DNA of 64,000 bases from Gloeocapsopsis sp. IPPAS B-1203 (lineage in GTDB: Bacteria > Cyanobacteriota > Cyanobacteriia > Cyanobacteriales > Chroococcidiopsidaceae), in the NCBI RefSeq assembly GCF_002749975.1, contig NZ_PEIG01000001.1, forward strand, positions 124,001 through 188,000, in the 5' to 3' direction. The notes beneath the pieces were generated by a model. That model was not told the DNA's origin. It did no database searches and worked only from the letters and a program-made list of their open reading frames with translations. The translations under genes were made by a program, and so were the position numbers. How positions within the stretch are numbered: position 1 is the first letter of the stretch; the number at the start of each line of letters is the position of its first letter. Positions 55,820 to 64,000 of this stretch are shown here, piece by piece.

Positions 55820-56533
55820 ATGAAACTCCTCAATCAATTTTTTAGTTCAATAAAGTACTTATCACGTTTGGTTGTGTTACTCATGGTGCTGTTACTCTCA
55901 TTAACACTAGGGATAGCACCTGTCAATGCGACTGGCGTGTATCAAATGCCACAAGTAACCGCAGGCGATCGCAACTGGGTGATCGATCAAGCTGAAGTCA
56001 TCAGCCGAATTAACGAAGGCAAAATTGGTGACGCTTTGGCAGATCTAGCGCAAGAGACAGGTAATGAAGTTAGATTAGTCACAGTTCGTCGCCTCGACTA
56101 CGGTGAAACCATTGATAGCTTTACACAAAAGTTGTTCGCCAAATGGTTTCCGACACCAGAAGCACAAGCCAATCAAACTCTACTGGCAATCGACACGCTG
56201 ACAAATAACACTGCAATCCGCACTGGGGACAAAGTCAAGACATTGTTATCTGATGATACGGCTCAAAGTGTGGTGACAGAAACTGTGCCAGCACCGCTCC
56301 GCGAAGGTGAAAAATACAATCAAGCCTTCTTAGACGCCAGCGATCGCTTAGTTGCCATTTTGTCAGGAAAAGAAGATCCAGGACCGCCACAAATTGCTCA
56401 AACAGTAAGTGTCGAAGGTACGTTTAAAGCAAAAGACGAAACTGACACGAACAACGCGACGATTTGGGTTATTGGTTTATTACTTGCTGCAACAGTTATT
56501 CCTATGGCAACTTACTACTTATATGTCAGATAG
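55820..56533 (+). CDS. TPM-domain protein, Psb32-like
   Basis: 237 aa from ATG 55820, with a signal or anchor (about 15-34, LSRLVVLLMVLLLSLTLGIA) and a lumenal TPM domain (WVIDQAEVISRINEGKIGDA, LDYGETIDSFTQKLFAKWF, LLAIDTLTNNTAIRTGD). A C-terminal helix (WVIGLLLAATVIPMATYYLY) ends it. Resembles Psb32/Thf-type proteins that protect photosystem II in cyanobacteria. It abuts the convergent DUF4346 gene with no gap. Confidence 0.83.
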   Translation: MKLLNQFFSSIKYLSRLVVLLMVLLLSLTLGIAPVNATGVYQMPQVTAGDRNWVIDQAEVISRINEGKIGDALADLAQETGNEVRLVTVRRLDYGETIDSFTQKLFAKWFPTPEAQANQTLLAIDTLTNNTAIRTGDKVKTLLSDDTAQSVVTETVPAPLREGEKYNQAFLDASDRLVAILSGKEDPGPPQIAQTVSVEGTFKAKDETDTNNATIWVIGLLLAATVIPMATYYLYVR

Positions 56534-56917
56534 TTAGTCCTGAATATATTCTTGCCCAGATATTAAAGCATTCTCAGCTCGGACAAACTCGCGACCAAGA
56601 TAAGCCGCATGGTCTAATAGAGTCACTGGACAGGGCTGAGTTTGCTCAAAAATTTTGACGCAAAGTTCTTTGGCAGTTTTACCAGAGTAAACTGTAGTGT
56701 GAGTTCGTTCAACCTTACCACGTGCTGGAATAACTTTACCTGTTTCAGGATCAGCTGCTAAACCGCGATCGTCAATGATATTTGTAAAATGTTTAGCACA
56801 AATAGATCGAGCTTCGCGATCCAAATAGATAATGAAGTATCCTGATGGGTCAAGGTCAATATGACGCTGTGAAAGTTTGTTATCGATTGCTGCTAAAGAT
56901 TCAATCGTTTGGTTCAT
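56534..56917 (-). CDS. DUF4346 protein
   Basis: 127-aa soluble protein. LDPSGYFIIYLDREARSICA, then GKVERTHTTVYSGKTAKELC and TLLDHAAYLGREFVRAENAL are characteristic. DUF4346 also occurs fused to dihydropteroate-synthase-like proteins; standalone function unknown. Convergent with the Psb32-like gene. Confidence 0.82.
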   Translation of the reverse strand: MNQTIESLAAIDNKLSQRHIDLDPSGYFIIYLDREARSICAKHFTNIIDDRGLAADPETGKVIPARGKVERTHTTVYSGKTAKELCVKIFEQTQPCPVTLLDHAAYLGREFVRAENALISGQEYIQD

Positions 56918-56996
56918 CGTGTGTTAACTACTTTACCAATTTTTACCCTATAACCAGTGTAATTCTTCTATCTTTTTCTGTTGAATTAAAGTAGCA

Positions 56997-57219
56997 TTAC
57001 TCAGTTGCGAATGTTAATCGTTCGATTTGTTCAGAACTTAACACCACTTGCTGTGCATCAAGGTTTTCTTGCAGTTGTTGCAGTATGCTTGCTGCAATAA
57101 TTGGAATAATTGCCGGTGTACCTTGCATCATCGACGCTAGGACAACTTGATTGGGTGTCACTTCCAGATCGCGTGCGATCGCCTTGAGAACACTTAACTG
57201 GATTTCTGTCTCGCGACTT
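56997..57219 (-). pseudogene. Aldo/keto reductase C-terminal remnant
   Basis: Start-less frame reading SRETEIQLSVLKAIARDLEV, TPNQVVLASMMQGTPAIIPI and LDAQQVVLSSEQIERLTFAT. It resembles the last quarter of an aldo/keto reductase (the region with PNQVVLA and IIPI). No N-terminal part is present; it is a truncated relic between DUF4346 and Uma2. Confidence 0.6.
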
Positions 57220-57280
57220 TAATACTCATCAGGAAGTGGGCGATCGCTGCGAGTATATGCTCCTAATATTAGCAGTGAAC

Positions 57281-57994
57281 TTATTGCTTGTGCTTGTGTT
57301 GCAATTGCTCGACAAACGCTGCATGTTCGGGTGACTGCAATCCCTTGTGCACTACTGTCAGCAACGTTGCCATGTCTCCTTCGAGTAGTGATAAAACTGC
57401 TAACCATAGCCCTGGAAATACCTTACTTTGAATGATGCCATCATCTGGTTCCTGTAGGATATACTCTTCATCCTGTAACACGAACCAATCTAATTTTTGG
57501 TCTAGCACCTGCCAAACAATATATTCTTGAACACCATTGCGACGATAGACGGTTTTCTTATCATATAAATCATAAGCTGCACTACTAGCAGCAACTTCGG
57601 CGATGAGTTCGGGTGCGCCTTCGATATAGCCATCCTCGCTTAAGCGCGATCGCCCTCCTGCGGCTGCGTCAATCAAAAGTACAGCATCAGGTTGGGGTTC
57701 ATTATCCCAATCAAGCCGCAACGTTGGATTATCCCCCATCCGTACACCTGGTGTCATTGCTTTATAAACTCCAAGCCAAGTGATTAAATTTCCATGCGGT
57801 TCAGCATGAGGTTCAAATCGTAGCGGCGATGGCAAGTAAACGACTCCTTCAATCAGTTCAGCTTTTTTCAAGTGTGGCATGGCATGATAGCGCCGCTCAA
57901 ATTCGTACTGAGTGAGGCGATCGCCACTTTCCAGCGGTGGTAAGTTCTGTGTAGAACTCGATTGAAGGTGGGGTAAGTTTTTCACCATCATCAC
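57281..57994 (-). CDS. Uma2-family (DUF820) endonuclease-like protein
   Basis: 237 aa with the PD-(D/E)XK-like Uma2 fold. YHAMPHLKKAELIEGVVYLP, PQPDAVLLIDAAAG, GAPELIAEVAASSAAYDLYD and KKTVYRRNGVQEYIVWQV show the catalytic Asp/Glu/Lys pattern. Very common in cyanobacteria, with unsettled function, often in multigene sets. Confidence 0.85.
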   Translation of the reverse strand: MMMVKNLPHLQSSSTQNLPPLESGDRLTQYEFERRYHAMPHLKKAELIEGVVYLPSPLRFEPHAEPHGNLITWLGVYKAMTPGVRMGDNPTLRLDWDNEPQPDAVLLIDAAAGGRSRLSEDGYIEGAPELIAEVAASSAAYDLYDKKTVYRRNGVQEYIVWQVLDQKLDWFVLQDEEYILQEPDDGIIQSKVFPGLWLAVLSLLEGDMATLLTVVHKGLQSPEHAAFVEQLQHKHKQ

Positions 57995-58124
57995 ATCCTC
58001 AGCATTGCTGGATACCGTTTACTGTAGCAAATTTCAGTTCGACGCCTGCCGTATTCTCGTTCGATATTGCCGTCTTGCAGAAGTTTATCAGCTAAACTTT
58101 TTCCAGTTTATACTCAAACTTTTT

Positions 58125-58290
58125 GACTGTAAGGCAATTCTGCATTGATTGCCGCAATCTCTTCCCATTGATTCGCTTCGCGGATGAAAAGGAGATTTAT
58201 AAAAGCGGTGCAAACTGTAATTTGGGGTGGCAGAAAAGCCGCGACGTTTTTTGTGACGTCTGCCCGCACCAGGATTGTAGATGTCGAATA
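58125..58290 (-). pseudogene. Partial duplicate of the COG3146 acyltransferase 3' end
   Basis: The sequence repeats the 3' end of the gene at 60508-61698: TATAAAAGCGGTGCAAACTG, and CCGCGACGTTTTTTGTGACG occur in both. It lacks about 40 bp near 58195 and has drifted elsewhere. A short plus-strand frame over it is a shadow. Confidence 0.72.
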
Positions 58291-58455
58291 CTGAGGATAG
58301 ATTGGTGTTCTAGTTTGCTAAGGCTCTTACTTGGAGCTTAGATTTTCAGCTTTTTTTACCGTAAAAATACTGCGGCAATAGTAAAAAATTAAACTCATAA
58401 TATTTATAAACAAAATTTTGCAGCTATCAAGGCTTTCTTAGTTAAGTTTCCGATT

Positions 58456-59163
58456 ATGAATCAACTACGAAACGTAGCGCTATCCATTGGGGTAGCAGCT
58501 ACAGTTACTATGACTTCTTTTACTGCTCAAGCTCAGACCTGTGCTGATCGCAGCCAGACACCATTGACTAAAAGTAGACTCGACCAAATTGCTACTAACC
58601 AAGGCATAACCCTATCTCGTGTGGGAGTAGAATTTGAGGAATTTGCACTAAATACGATCAGAGCAGGTAATCCAGTACCTCAGAATAACAGACTTTTTCC
58701 TTCACCACTAAGGCAAGCCAAAGCTGGTATACGTAATGTAGAACCAGATGGAGTAGTACCGCTCGTAGTTCATATAATTCCTTTTCTTAACCCTCAAACC
58801 TACGCAGATAGCGTCTTTTACGAGTCAAAGGCAGTCAAAGGTACTTTGTTGCCTCCGAGTTATGAGAACTATCAAATTCTTGGTTTTTTGGATGTTCTTG
58901 ATAGTAGTCCTGCACGTGCTGAAGGTGAAAACCCAGCAATTTTTTTCCTCACCACATCTGATATACATAAAATTAGTAAAAAAACAATTGCTGAAGCTAA
59001 CCGTAGAGATATTGGAGTTTGGCATTCCATAGCGTGCGAAGTTACACCACAATCGGGCGATCTTCAGATGGGTGGCTTTAGATTGTTAAATCGTAGTGTT
59101 TATTTTTGGGATGGAAGAGTACCCACCAGTTACGGTGGTCCTGGAAGCATTGGCAGGCTATAA
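58456..59163 (+). CDS. Secreted hypothetical protein
   Basis: 235 aa. N-terminal signal peptide (LSIGVAATVTMTSFTAQAQ, cleavage near residue 26). The mature part contains LSRVGVEFEEFALNTIRAGN and LLPPSYENYQILGFLDVLDS. No recognised domain. First of three small plus-strand genes that follow one another. Confidence 0.6.
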   Translation: MNQLRNVALSIGVAATVTMTSFTAQAQTCADRSQTPLTKSRLDQIATNQGITLSRVGVEFEEFALNTIRAGNPVPQNNRLFPSPLRQAKAGIRNVEPDGVVPLVVHIIPFLNPQTYADSVFYESKAVKGTLLPPSYENYQILGFLDVLDSSPARAEGENPAIFFLTTSDIHKISKKTIAEANRRDIGVWHSIACEVTPQSGDLQMGGFRLLNRSVYFWDGRVPTSYGGPGSIGRL

Positions 59164-59260
59164 AAGTATCTCGAATAACTTAATGCCTGATGTGAGCTAG
59201 AACGCATCGATTACCTAGCGCAACACTAACTGCAAACATTAACATAAGGAACAATATCAA

Positions 59261-59746
59261 ATGAAATCAAAAACAAAAAAGTGCCTTTACTTTATATTCG
59301 GCTTATGTTCTGTGGCTATCGTCTGCCCCATAATTTTTTATTCTGTAGCGAAAGCTCAGGAAAATTCGGATTGCATTACAGTTGAGCCATCGGGACAGGT
59401 CACGATTATAAATGGTTTGTGTAGTCCAAGTAGTCAAGAACAAGAATTAGGAACTATGGCTAAAGCCGAAGAATTTTTCCAGCGCGGGCGTGAGTTGGAT
59501 AAAAAAGGTCAATCTCAAGAGGCAATTGCTGAGTACACTAAAGCAATCGAGCTTGATCCTAACTATGCGCAGGCTTATTTTTACCGAAGTAATCTTCTGG
59601 CTTTAGAAGGACAACCCCAAAAGGGAATTGAGGATGCACAAAAAGCTGCGGCGATCCTTGAATCTAGAGGAGAGTCAGGCGGGGCAGCAGCGATGCGGGA
59701 ACATGCAGAAATGATTCGCCAAGGCATTGAAGACGGTGAATGGTGA
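59261..59746 (+). CDS. TPR-repeat secreted protein
   Basis: 161 aa. Signal peptide (CLYFIFGLCSVAIVCPIIFY) and mature TPR motif: AEEFFQRGRELDKKGQSQEA, then IAEYTKAIELDPNYAQAYFY and RSNLLALEGQPQKGIEDAQK. Periplasmic or exported; a scaffold role is likely. A short second copy of its signal sequence lies at 60462. Confidence 0.8.
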   Translation: MKSKTKKCLYFIFGLCSVAIVCPIIFYSVAKAQENSDCITVEPSGQVTIINGLCSPSSQEQELGTMAKAEEFFQRGRELDKKGQSQEAIAEYTKAIELDPNYAQAYFYRSNLLALEGQPQKGIEDAQKAAAILESRGESGGAAAMREHAEMIRQGIEDGEW

Positions 59747-59804
59747 ATTTTGACTTCTGGAGGCAGAACCAATAAAGTATGGTGCTCCAGAAGGTTCTAG
59801 TATA

Positions 59805-60452
59805 ATGGGATCTCAAATAATGCCAATATATTTTCTCAGAGCAGAAGAGACCCCTCTAGCGCAACATAGAGGGCTGGAAACAATTGATCGAAATAGTCTA
59901 TTTATTTTAGTTCAAGCACCTGTTGAACCAGTTGCACAAGCCTTAAGCACTTTAAGGCAGATGAATGTCTGGATGCGCGATGCCTATGAGCGTGAAATAG
60001 ACATCCACAATGAAAGCACCTTTGTTTTTCAGTTGCGGGGACATCCGTGGAGCATAGTTTATAAGCCTTATGTGCGCTCGGAGCGAGTTTATTTAACTGA
60101 AGAAGATGCTCGCAGTATTTCTGAAATACTAAATACTTCTGCTATTTATTACACTCGTAGCGATACTTGTGGCACGCTTGAATACCATCTTTACCGTAAT
60201 GGTGTTTGTGTAGAAAAACTGTTTTTTGAAGAAGAAGTCTCACTGGAATTTCAGTCTCAGTTACGTTTCCTTGAAGCCAAGGATATTCGGAATGCTTACA
60301 CATTTACAATCAACTTCATCTGCGAGCAGGATGCTTATGTGCCAAATATAGTTAAGGTGGAAGATTTAAAAGCAGGTCAACGTACAAATTTACGCTTTGA
60401 GGACTTGATGCCTAATGAAGTGGAACGAATGGACTACTTAGCACAAGAGTAA
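59805..60452 (+). CDS. Hypothetical protein
   Basis: 215-aa soluble protein (an ATG at 59820 is an alternative start). IYFLRAEETPLAQHRGLETI, WMRDAYEREIDIHNESTFVF and YTRSDTCGTLEYHLYRNGVC. No recognised domain. Follows the TPR gene with a 58-bp gap on the same strand and may be co-transcribed. Confidence 0.58.
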   Translation: MGSQIMPIYFLRAEETPLAQHRGLETIDRNSLFILVQAPVEPVAQALSTLRQMNVWMRDAYEREIDIHNESTFVFQLRGHPWSIVYKPYVRSERVYLTEEDARSISEILNTSAIYYTRSDTCGTLEYHLYRNGVCVEKLFFEEEVSLEFQSQLRFLEAKDIRNAYTFTINFICEQDAYVPNIVKVEDLKAGQRTNLRFEDLMPNEVERMDYLAQE

Positions 60453-60461
60453 CTATAAAAA

Positions 60462-60530
60462 ATAAAGCGCCTGTTCCTTATGTTTGGTTTATGTTTTGTA
60501 GCTATACTTATATGCTTCCTTCCCGCTTTT
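60462..60530 (+). pseudogene. Short duplicate of the TPR protein signal sequence
   Basis: Start-less frame KRLFLMFGLCFVAILICFLP resembles KKCLYFIFGLCSVAIVCP at 59276. It lies against the 3' end of the acyltransferase gene. Confidence 0.4.
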
Positions 60531-61698
60531 GGTTGTAAGGTAACTCCGCATTAATTGCCTCAATTTCTAGTTTTTCGTACTCATTTGCTTCGCGGATATA
60601 CGAACACAAAATTTGCTCTAGACGACGATTATAAAAGCGGTGCAAACTGTAATTTGGACTAGCAGGAAAGCCGCGACGTTTTTTGTGACGTCCTCCCGCA
60701 CCAGGGTCAAAAATTTGGATATTGTTAGAGATCGCCCACTCAATTGGCGCATAGTAGCAAGCATCAAAGTGCAAGCAATCAATTTCTTGGAAACTTCCCC
60801 AATAACGTCCATACAAGCGATCGCCTTTGGTTAAACAAAACGACATTCCTAACGGTTGACGGGGATCGCGATCGCTATATGCTGCAAAAAACACCACTCG
60901 ATGCCGATAATTTGAGTGTAATTGCTCAAAAAACTTTTTTGTTAAGTATTTGCTACCCCACCAGCCAAATTTGTCGCAGGTATCAGCATAAAAGTTGTAC
61001 ATCAACGGAAACATCGATTTGGGAATTTCATCCCCTATCAGTGGTTGCAGGCGTAAGCCATTTGTTGCAACGGCTTTGCGTTCGCGTTTGATATTCCGCC
61101 GTTGATTTGCATTGAATACAGCTAAATAATCATCAAAAGTTTGAAAACCTAAATTTTGCCAGACATAACTGTGATTTATCCAAGTCGTGAACCCATGACG
61201 TTCTAGTACACTTTGCCACTGGGGATCGACGTAAAGAAAATGACAACCAGAGATGTGGTTTTTGGCACAAAAAGCATCAATCGCATCAACCATTAACTCG
61301 GTGAGTTCGTCTTCATCTTCTCCTGGAGCAATTAAAAAGCGATAGCCTGTCGCTGGCGTAAACGGTGACATTCCCAAGAGTTTGGGATAATATCGCACGC
61401 CGATTCGTTGTGCTAAATCTGCCCATTGGTGATCGAAGACAAATTCACCGTAGCTGTGTCCTTTAAGATACAACGGTGCAGCAGCAATCAACGTGCAATC
61501 GCGCCACACTGTCAAATGATTGGGCAACCAACCTGCTTGAGCGATCGCACTACCCGAACTTTCAAGATTGTGCAGCCAATCCCATTCAAAAAATGGTGTT
61601 GTGAGGGGCATTGCTAAGGCATCCCATTCAGTCTGAGGGACTTCAGCAATATGATTAATCCAAGCGACAGAATAACGAGGCTGGAGTTGTTTCACCAT
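60508..61698 (-). CDS. COG3146 (DUF482) GNAT-fold peptidoglycan-type acyltransferase
   Basis: 396 aa of the COG3146/DUF482 family, a GNAT-related fold akin to FemABX. TQWDALAMPLTTPFFEWDWL near the start, GCHFLYVDPQWQ, NQRRNIKRERKAVA, YADTCDKFGWWGSKYLTKKF and FDACYYAPIEWAI with FDPGAGGRHKKRRGF near the end. The family's substrate is unproven. A relic of its 3' end lies at 58125-58290. Confidence 0.82.
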   Translation of the reverse strand: MVKQLQPRYSVAWINHIAEVPQTEWDALAMPLTTPFFEWDWLHNLESSGSAIAQAGWLPNHLTVWRDCTLIAAAPLYLKGHSYGEFVFDHQWADLAQRIGVRYYPKLLGMSPFTPATGYRFLIAPGEDEDELTELMVDAIDAFCAKNHISGCHFLYVDPQWQSVLERHGFTTWINHSYVWQNLGFQTFDDYLAVFNANQRRNIKRERKAVATNGLRLQPLIGDEIPKSMFPLMYNFYADTCDKFGWWGSKYLTKKFFEQLHSNYRHRVVFFAAYSDRDPRQPLGMSFCLTKGDRLYGRYWGSFQEIDCLHFDACYYAPIEWAISNNIQIFDPGAGGRHKKRRGFPASPNYSLHRFYNRRLEQILCSYIREANEYEKLEIEAINAELPYNQKREGSI

Positions 61699-61708
61699 TG
61701 TTAAATAA

Positions 61709-61750
61709 GAGGTCGGAGGTCAGAGGTCGGAGGTCAGGGGTTAGAGGTCA
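61709..61750. repeat. Heptamer tandem repeat
   Basis: Six 7-bp units alternating GAGGTCG and GAGGTCA (unit five is GGGGTTA). Resembles the array at 44692. Confidence 0.7.
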
Positions 61751-61829
61751 GGATTGGTCGTGAGTTGAGTTACAATTTCTTTTTCTGATTCCCGATCTCT
61801 GATCGCTGACCCCTCCTAAATAGGGTAAT

Positions 61830-62537
61830 CTAATCTTCTAAACGCTGCCGCCGATAGTGTAAAAAGACTTCTTGGTTGATGACCTCAGCTGAGAGTAGTT
61901 CTAGGCGAGGAGCCAGTTGCTCTGAAACAAATCCTGTTCCTTCTACGGGGGTAGGAGCATCAGCGCCACCTAGAATGAGCGGACAGACAGTGAGCCAAAA
62001 TTCATCGATCAAATCATCTGCAATTAGAGAAGCGACTAATTCACCACCACCAATTACTGCTAAACGTGATATGCCTAAACTGGCAAATTGTTCTAAGGCA
62101 CTAATCCAATCAATTCCATTCGCTGCCGGTGCTTCACAAACCAAGATCCGCGCAAATTCTACACCTTCGTGCCAGCGTCGAGCACCAGGAGTTGTGGTGA
62201 GTAACCAGCGACTGACTTCTTGGCGAAAAAAACGTATTTGAGGATCAATTTCAGCTGATAAGGAAGCTACAATTTGCAATGGCTGTGGTGGTAAATTGTG
62301 CTGTAAGCGTTGTTGCAAGAGCTGGGGGTTAGAAATACTCATTGTAGTGCCATACGTCCGTAGAGTTCCGGCACCAAATAGTACAGCATCCGCCGCAGCT
62401 AGTTGTTTTTCTAAATGTGTTTGATCGACCGAGGAGGAAAAACGAGCAGGCGATCGCTTGACATCCGCGATTTTGCCATCTGCACTCATTGCTAAAACTA
62501 CTGTAGTTTGAGGTCTTTTTTGATTGCTATGCGCCAT
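61830..62537 (-). CDS. RibD-type reductase domain protein
   Basis: 235 aa of the RibD C-terminal (dihydrofolate-reductase-like) fold. TTVVLAMSADGKIADVKRSP, ADAVLFGAGTLRTYGTTMSI, and ISRLAVIGGGELVASLIADD, then DEFWLTVCPLILGGADAPTP. Binds NAD(P)H; substrate is a riboflavin pyrimidine in RibD, unknown for the stand-alone protein. No deaminase domain. Confidence 0.82.
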   Translation of the reverse strand: MAHSNQKRPQTTVVLAMSADGKIADVKRSPARFSSSVDQTHLEKQLAAADAVLFGAGTLRTYGTTMSISNPQLLQQRLQHNLPPQPLQIVASLSAEIDPQIRFFRQEVSRWLLTTTPGARRWHEGVEFARILVCEAPAANGIDWISALEQFASLGISRLAVIGGGELVASLIADDLIDEFWLTVCPLILGGADAPTPVEGTGFVSEQLAPRLELLSAEVINQEVFLHYRRQRLED

Positions 62538-62918
62538 GACTTCTACTTACTTAAGAACTGGTTGCGCAAGTGCGATCGCTTGCTTGTGCTGCTATTTTGC
62601 TAATACGTTAGTTGTAACAGTCAGGATGATAAAATTCCATACTGATTGCGGAGATACAGGTTATTATTTATACATCAATTAATAAAAATACTCTGTAACC
62701 TGATGGTATAGCAAAAGCTGACTTAGGATTAGACGTCATAATGTAAAGCATTGTACTTTAGCCAATATATGAGATAAAACATCTGGTGTGAGGTAAAAAT
62801 GCTTTTCTCCACAGAACGATGTTTTTACTATTAATAAAAACATGTTTTGTTTAGCGGTCTGTAAGTAGGCAATTATTGCTATTGCGCTGTTGGGTTTTCC
62901 TTCCCAGTGAGAATCATT
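62538..62918. other. Intergenic region
   Basis: No gene seen. Contains the promoter of the sensor gene that starts at 62919. Confidence 0.4.
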
Positions 62919-64000
62919 ATGGCTAAGCCAGGTCAATCTTCGTTTCGCCGCATTTTATTGTCGAGAATTTTATTATTGAGTGTACCAGTTCTCTTAATTG
63001 GCGAGGCTGTCGCTTATCGAAAAGCACGTTCTATTTTATTGGAAACTGCACGCCACAATCTTACTGAAAGCGCAATCAGAAAGAGTGAGAGTATTGAAGA
63101 TGCGATCGCCGCTCTAAAAGCTATCTCAATGATTGCTAGCCAAACACAGATTCTACAAGCAGGAACAGCAACGCAAGGGCAGCAGTATCTCAATCAATTG
63201 GCAGGGCAACTTCCAGATTACGTTCAGTGTGTGCGCCTGGTAGAGTCAAAAACTCAAAAACAAGTTGCAAGTACCTGTGGAAATGCTTGGGCTAATACGG
63301 ATGCTTCGCTACCGGAAACACACGTGCAATTGCCTACGAGTACTAACCAGGTTAGTGTCAGTGCATTTTTACCTTCAGTGCCTACTGAATCTCAGAAACT
63401 ACCATTAGATAGTAATAATACACGCGGTCATCTGCATCTACGCTTATCTACTCCTGTGTACACTCCCATAGGTCAACCTCGCTACACCTTGAGCATTCAA
63501 GCAACTTTAGAACAAGAACGGACGGGGCGTGGTTCATTAACAGGTTATACCGTTGTCATTGCTCAGAATGGCACAATTTTGGCACATCCGCTCGCAGAGT
63601 GTGTGGGACGAAATATTCAGCAAGAACCTGATGCTCAACGACTGCAAAGAATTGTGGCAAATGCGATCGCTGGACGTCAGGATATGCAAAATGTCTCTTT
63701 CACAAATAATGGTACAAAATTTTTGGCTGGCTACAGTGCAATTTCTAGCCCAATTGCCAACGAACCAAACCAGTCATGGACAATCTTAGCTATCACTCCT
63801 CTAGACAATGCGCTATACGGTCTACGCGAAATTAAAATTATTCTGATTGTTCTGACAGTCGGGTTACTTGGTGCGAGCTTACTTGCAACACGCTATTTAG
63901 CTCGCGATTTAGCGCGACCATTAGAAAGATTACGCGACTATGCCTTAAATCTCCAAAGTCATCATGTTGTAGAACGAGTACCCCACAATTTCAAAATTCG
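62919..64000 (+). CDS. Cache/HAMP membrane sensor, 5' part (runs off the window)
   Basis: Open frame of 360 codons from ATG 62919 with no stop before the window ends. A first membrane helix (LLSRILLLSVPVLLIGEAVA) precedes a large extracytoplasmic Cache-type domain (about 35-295), including LRLSTPVYTPIGQPRYTLSI and GYTVVIAQNGTILAHPLAEC. A second helix (LIVLTVGLLGASLLATRYLA) leads into a HAMP (LARDLARPLERLRDYALNLQ). The output domain, probably a histidine kinase, is outside the window. Confidence 0.82.
   Translation, partial: MAKPGQSSFRRILLSRILLLSVPVLLIGEAVAYRKARSILLETARHNLTESAIRKSESIEDAIAALKAISMIASQTQILQAGTATQGQQYLNQLAGQLPDYVQCVRLVESKTQKQVASTCGNAWANTDASLPETHVQLPTSTNQVSVSAFLPSVPTESQKLPLDSNNTRGHLHLRLSTPVYTPIGQPRYTLSIQATLEQERTGRGSLTGYTVVIAQNGTILAHPLAECVGRNIQQEPDAQRLQRIVANAIAGRQDMQNVSFTNNGTKFLAGYSAISSPIANEPNQSWTILAITPLDNALYGLREIKIILIVLTVGLLGASLLATRYLARDLARPLERLRDYALNLQSHHVVERVPHNFKI

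Noticed and set aside
58123-58341. Plus-strand protein over the acyltransferase relic
   Set aside because: The DNA matches the minus-strand acyltransferase 3' end, so the plus frame is a shadow.

Overview
The window is chromosomal DNA from a cyanobacterium. It carries petD (cytochrome b6f subunit IV), ndhM, a CpcS/CpeS-type phycobilin lyase, a Psb32-like TPM protein and several protein families known mainly from cyanobacteria. The HIP1 octamer GCGATCGC is scattered through most genes. The genes look most like those of unicellular or aggregating lineages in the Chroococcidiopsis/Gloeocapsopsis area, but that placement is an impression. I ran no search.

Layout. 1-5.7 kb: a bicarbonate ABC transporter operon, cmpABCD, followed by an ArsR-type regulator. 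5.7-10.2 kb: a decayed, mosaic region. Transposase remnants lie at both ends, and inside are divergent sbtB (PII-like) and sbtA (Na+/bicarbonate symporter), a small membrane protein and a broken leucine-rich-repeat gene. Two separate high-affinity bicarbonate uptake systems therefore sit side by side. sbtA and sbtB are GC-rich and lack HIP1, which suggests transfer. 10.2-17.8 kb: DUF2459 protein, Ser/Thr kinase, Omp85/BamA protein, LpxB-related glycosyltransferase and an ABC exporter pair. 17.8-21.2 kb: an RNA-repair cluster on the minus strand, rtcB - COG0523 GTPase - archease - kptA. 21.6-26.8 kb: small genes, an HNH nuclease and a GAF histidine kinase coupled to a SRPBCC protein.

26.94-29.99 kb is a 3-kb integrative element in tRNA-Glu(UUC). 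It is bounded by a 24-bp direct repeat of the tRNA 3' end and holds a frameshifted tyrosine recombinase, a hicB with broken hicA, and brnTA. 30-47.7 kb is mostly housekeeping: leuD, ndhM, def, a petD without petB beside a TetR gene with two operator palindromes, aat, rpsN, an ECF sigma/anti-sigma pair, a frameshifted zinc-ribbon PP2C phosphatase and an FHA-PrsW fusion. 48.4-64 kb: DUF4394 protein, solute-binding lipoprotein with phycobilin lyase, cobT, Crp regulator, frameshifted surE, Psb32-like protein, Uma2 nuclease, secreted proteins, COG3146 acyltransferase, a RibD-like reductase and the 5' part of a Cache/HAMP sensor.

Functional links. cmpABCD, sbtA and sbtB all serve inorganic carbon uptake. 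The RtcB cluster brings together RNA ligation, its activator archease and 2'-phosphate removal. Four genes are interrupted by single frameshifts (integrase, hicA, PP2C, surE). Those in the mobile element look like decay. Those in PP2C and surE could equally be assembly errors.
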